64,000 nucleotides of DNA, from NCBI GenBank assembly GCA_002699485.1, contig PAAV01000014.1, positions 1-64,000 of the forward strand, in the 5' to 3' direction. Positions 63,944-64,000 of this stretch are shown piece after piece. The translations under genes were made by a program, and so were the position numbers. The DNA is from Chloroflexota bacterium (lineage in GTDB: Bacteria; Chloroflexota; Dehalococcoidia; Lucifugimonadales; UBA2962). The notes beneath the pieces were generated by a model. It made no database searches. It saw nothing but the letters and a program-made list of their open reading frames with translations, and was not told the DNA's origin. The first letter of the stretch is position 1; each line of letters starts with the position of its first letter.

Positions 63944-64000
63944 GATTTGTGTTTTGGGCAACTTTAAGAGGTAGCAAAGTTTCAGTCCCTGTTCTTTGTT
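63940..64000 (+). CDS. ABC exporter permease (5' end only, cut by window edge)
   Basis: The first 20 codons of a gene starting MRFVFWATLRGSKVSVPVLC at an ATG overlapping the ATPase stop codon. The beginning (FVFWATLRGSK) looks like the cytoplasmic N-terminus of an ABC-2 type permease. Its position after the ATPase supports this, but only about 60 bases are visible. Confidence 0.55.
   Translation, partial: MRFVFWATLRGSKVSVPVLC

Overview
The window is 64 kb of AT-rich bacterial chromosome using the standard code. It holds about 60 genes, packed tightly in short operons on both strands. I see no rRNA, tRNA, insertion sequence, prophage or CRISPR array. The gene content suggests a free-living, probably marine member of the Chloroflexota resembling the SAR202 / Dehalococcoidia lineage. 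This is inferred from an enolase-superfamily enzyme, a class III CoA transferase, NHL-repeat proteins, DUF1800/DUF1501 proteins, giant FtsX-type permeases, an actinobacterium-like DUF3090/SCO1664 pair, and lipoproteins plus an LPXTG protein that fit a single-membrane envelope. No marker gene here proves the assignment.

Layout. Positions 1-2423 hold the end of a 2-oxoacid dehydrogenase operon (E1-beta, E2) followed by thyX. Positions 2457-4886 (minus strand) hold a zinc-ribbon microprotein, an LppX/LprG-type lipoprotein and a 14-helix MFS exporter, recalling the mycobacterial LprG-P55 pair. Positions 4971-6104 encode an LPXTG-type surface protein. Next come an SDR gene and, on the minus strand, cysM-ligA-recF and gyrB. 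A cobalamin riboswitch with terminator (13852-14079) precedes btuF-btuC-btuD. It is followed by a CADD-like diiron protein, a ThDP enzyme, tag, fmt and two aminotransferases.

Positions 23791-27769 form a branched-chain-type E1-alpha/E1-beta/E2 operon ending in lipB, the enzyme that starts lipoylation of E2. Positions 27802-36443 encode two very large FtsX permeases and two LolD/MacB-type ATPases. Positions 36509-40682 form a catabolic-looking run: class IV aminotransferase, amidohydrolase, crotonase and CoA transferase. The minus-strand block 40686-46827 holds a HemL-like aminotransferase, an SDR, a nitroreductase, larE and a dimethylformamidase-like protein. It faces larB, an NHL protein and an enolase-superfamily enzyme. 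Then follow DUF3090-SCO1664, an inositol-phosphatase-like protein and SppA.

Positions 53175-57548 are a five-gene cluster (DUF1800, DUF1501, NHL propeller, degenerate MNT, HEPN) without recognisable export signals. After mazG, a DUF1461 membrane protein and trpB, the window ends in a cell-surface cluster. It contains a YtkA-like protein, a His-rich cupredoxin-like lipoprotein, a polytopic membrane protein and an ABC exporter cut by the window edge.

Points most worth a second look: two conserved genes whose expected start codon is near-cognate (recF AUA, larB ACG); an unlisted zinc-ribbon microprotein; the lipoprotein-MFS pair; the RskA-like/LPXTG surface protein; the dimethylformamidase-like protein between the lar genes; and the DUF1800/DUF1501/NHL/MNT/HEPN cluster. 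All family assignments come from reading the translations. No database search was run.
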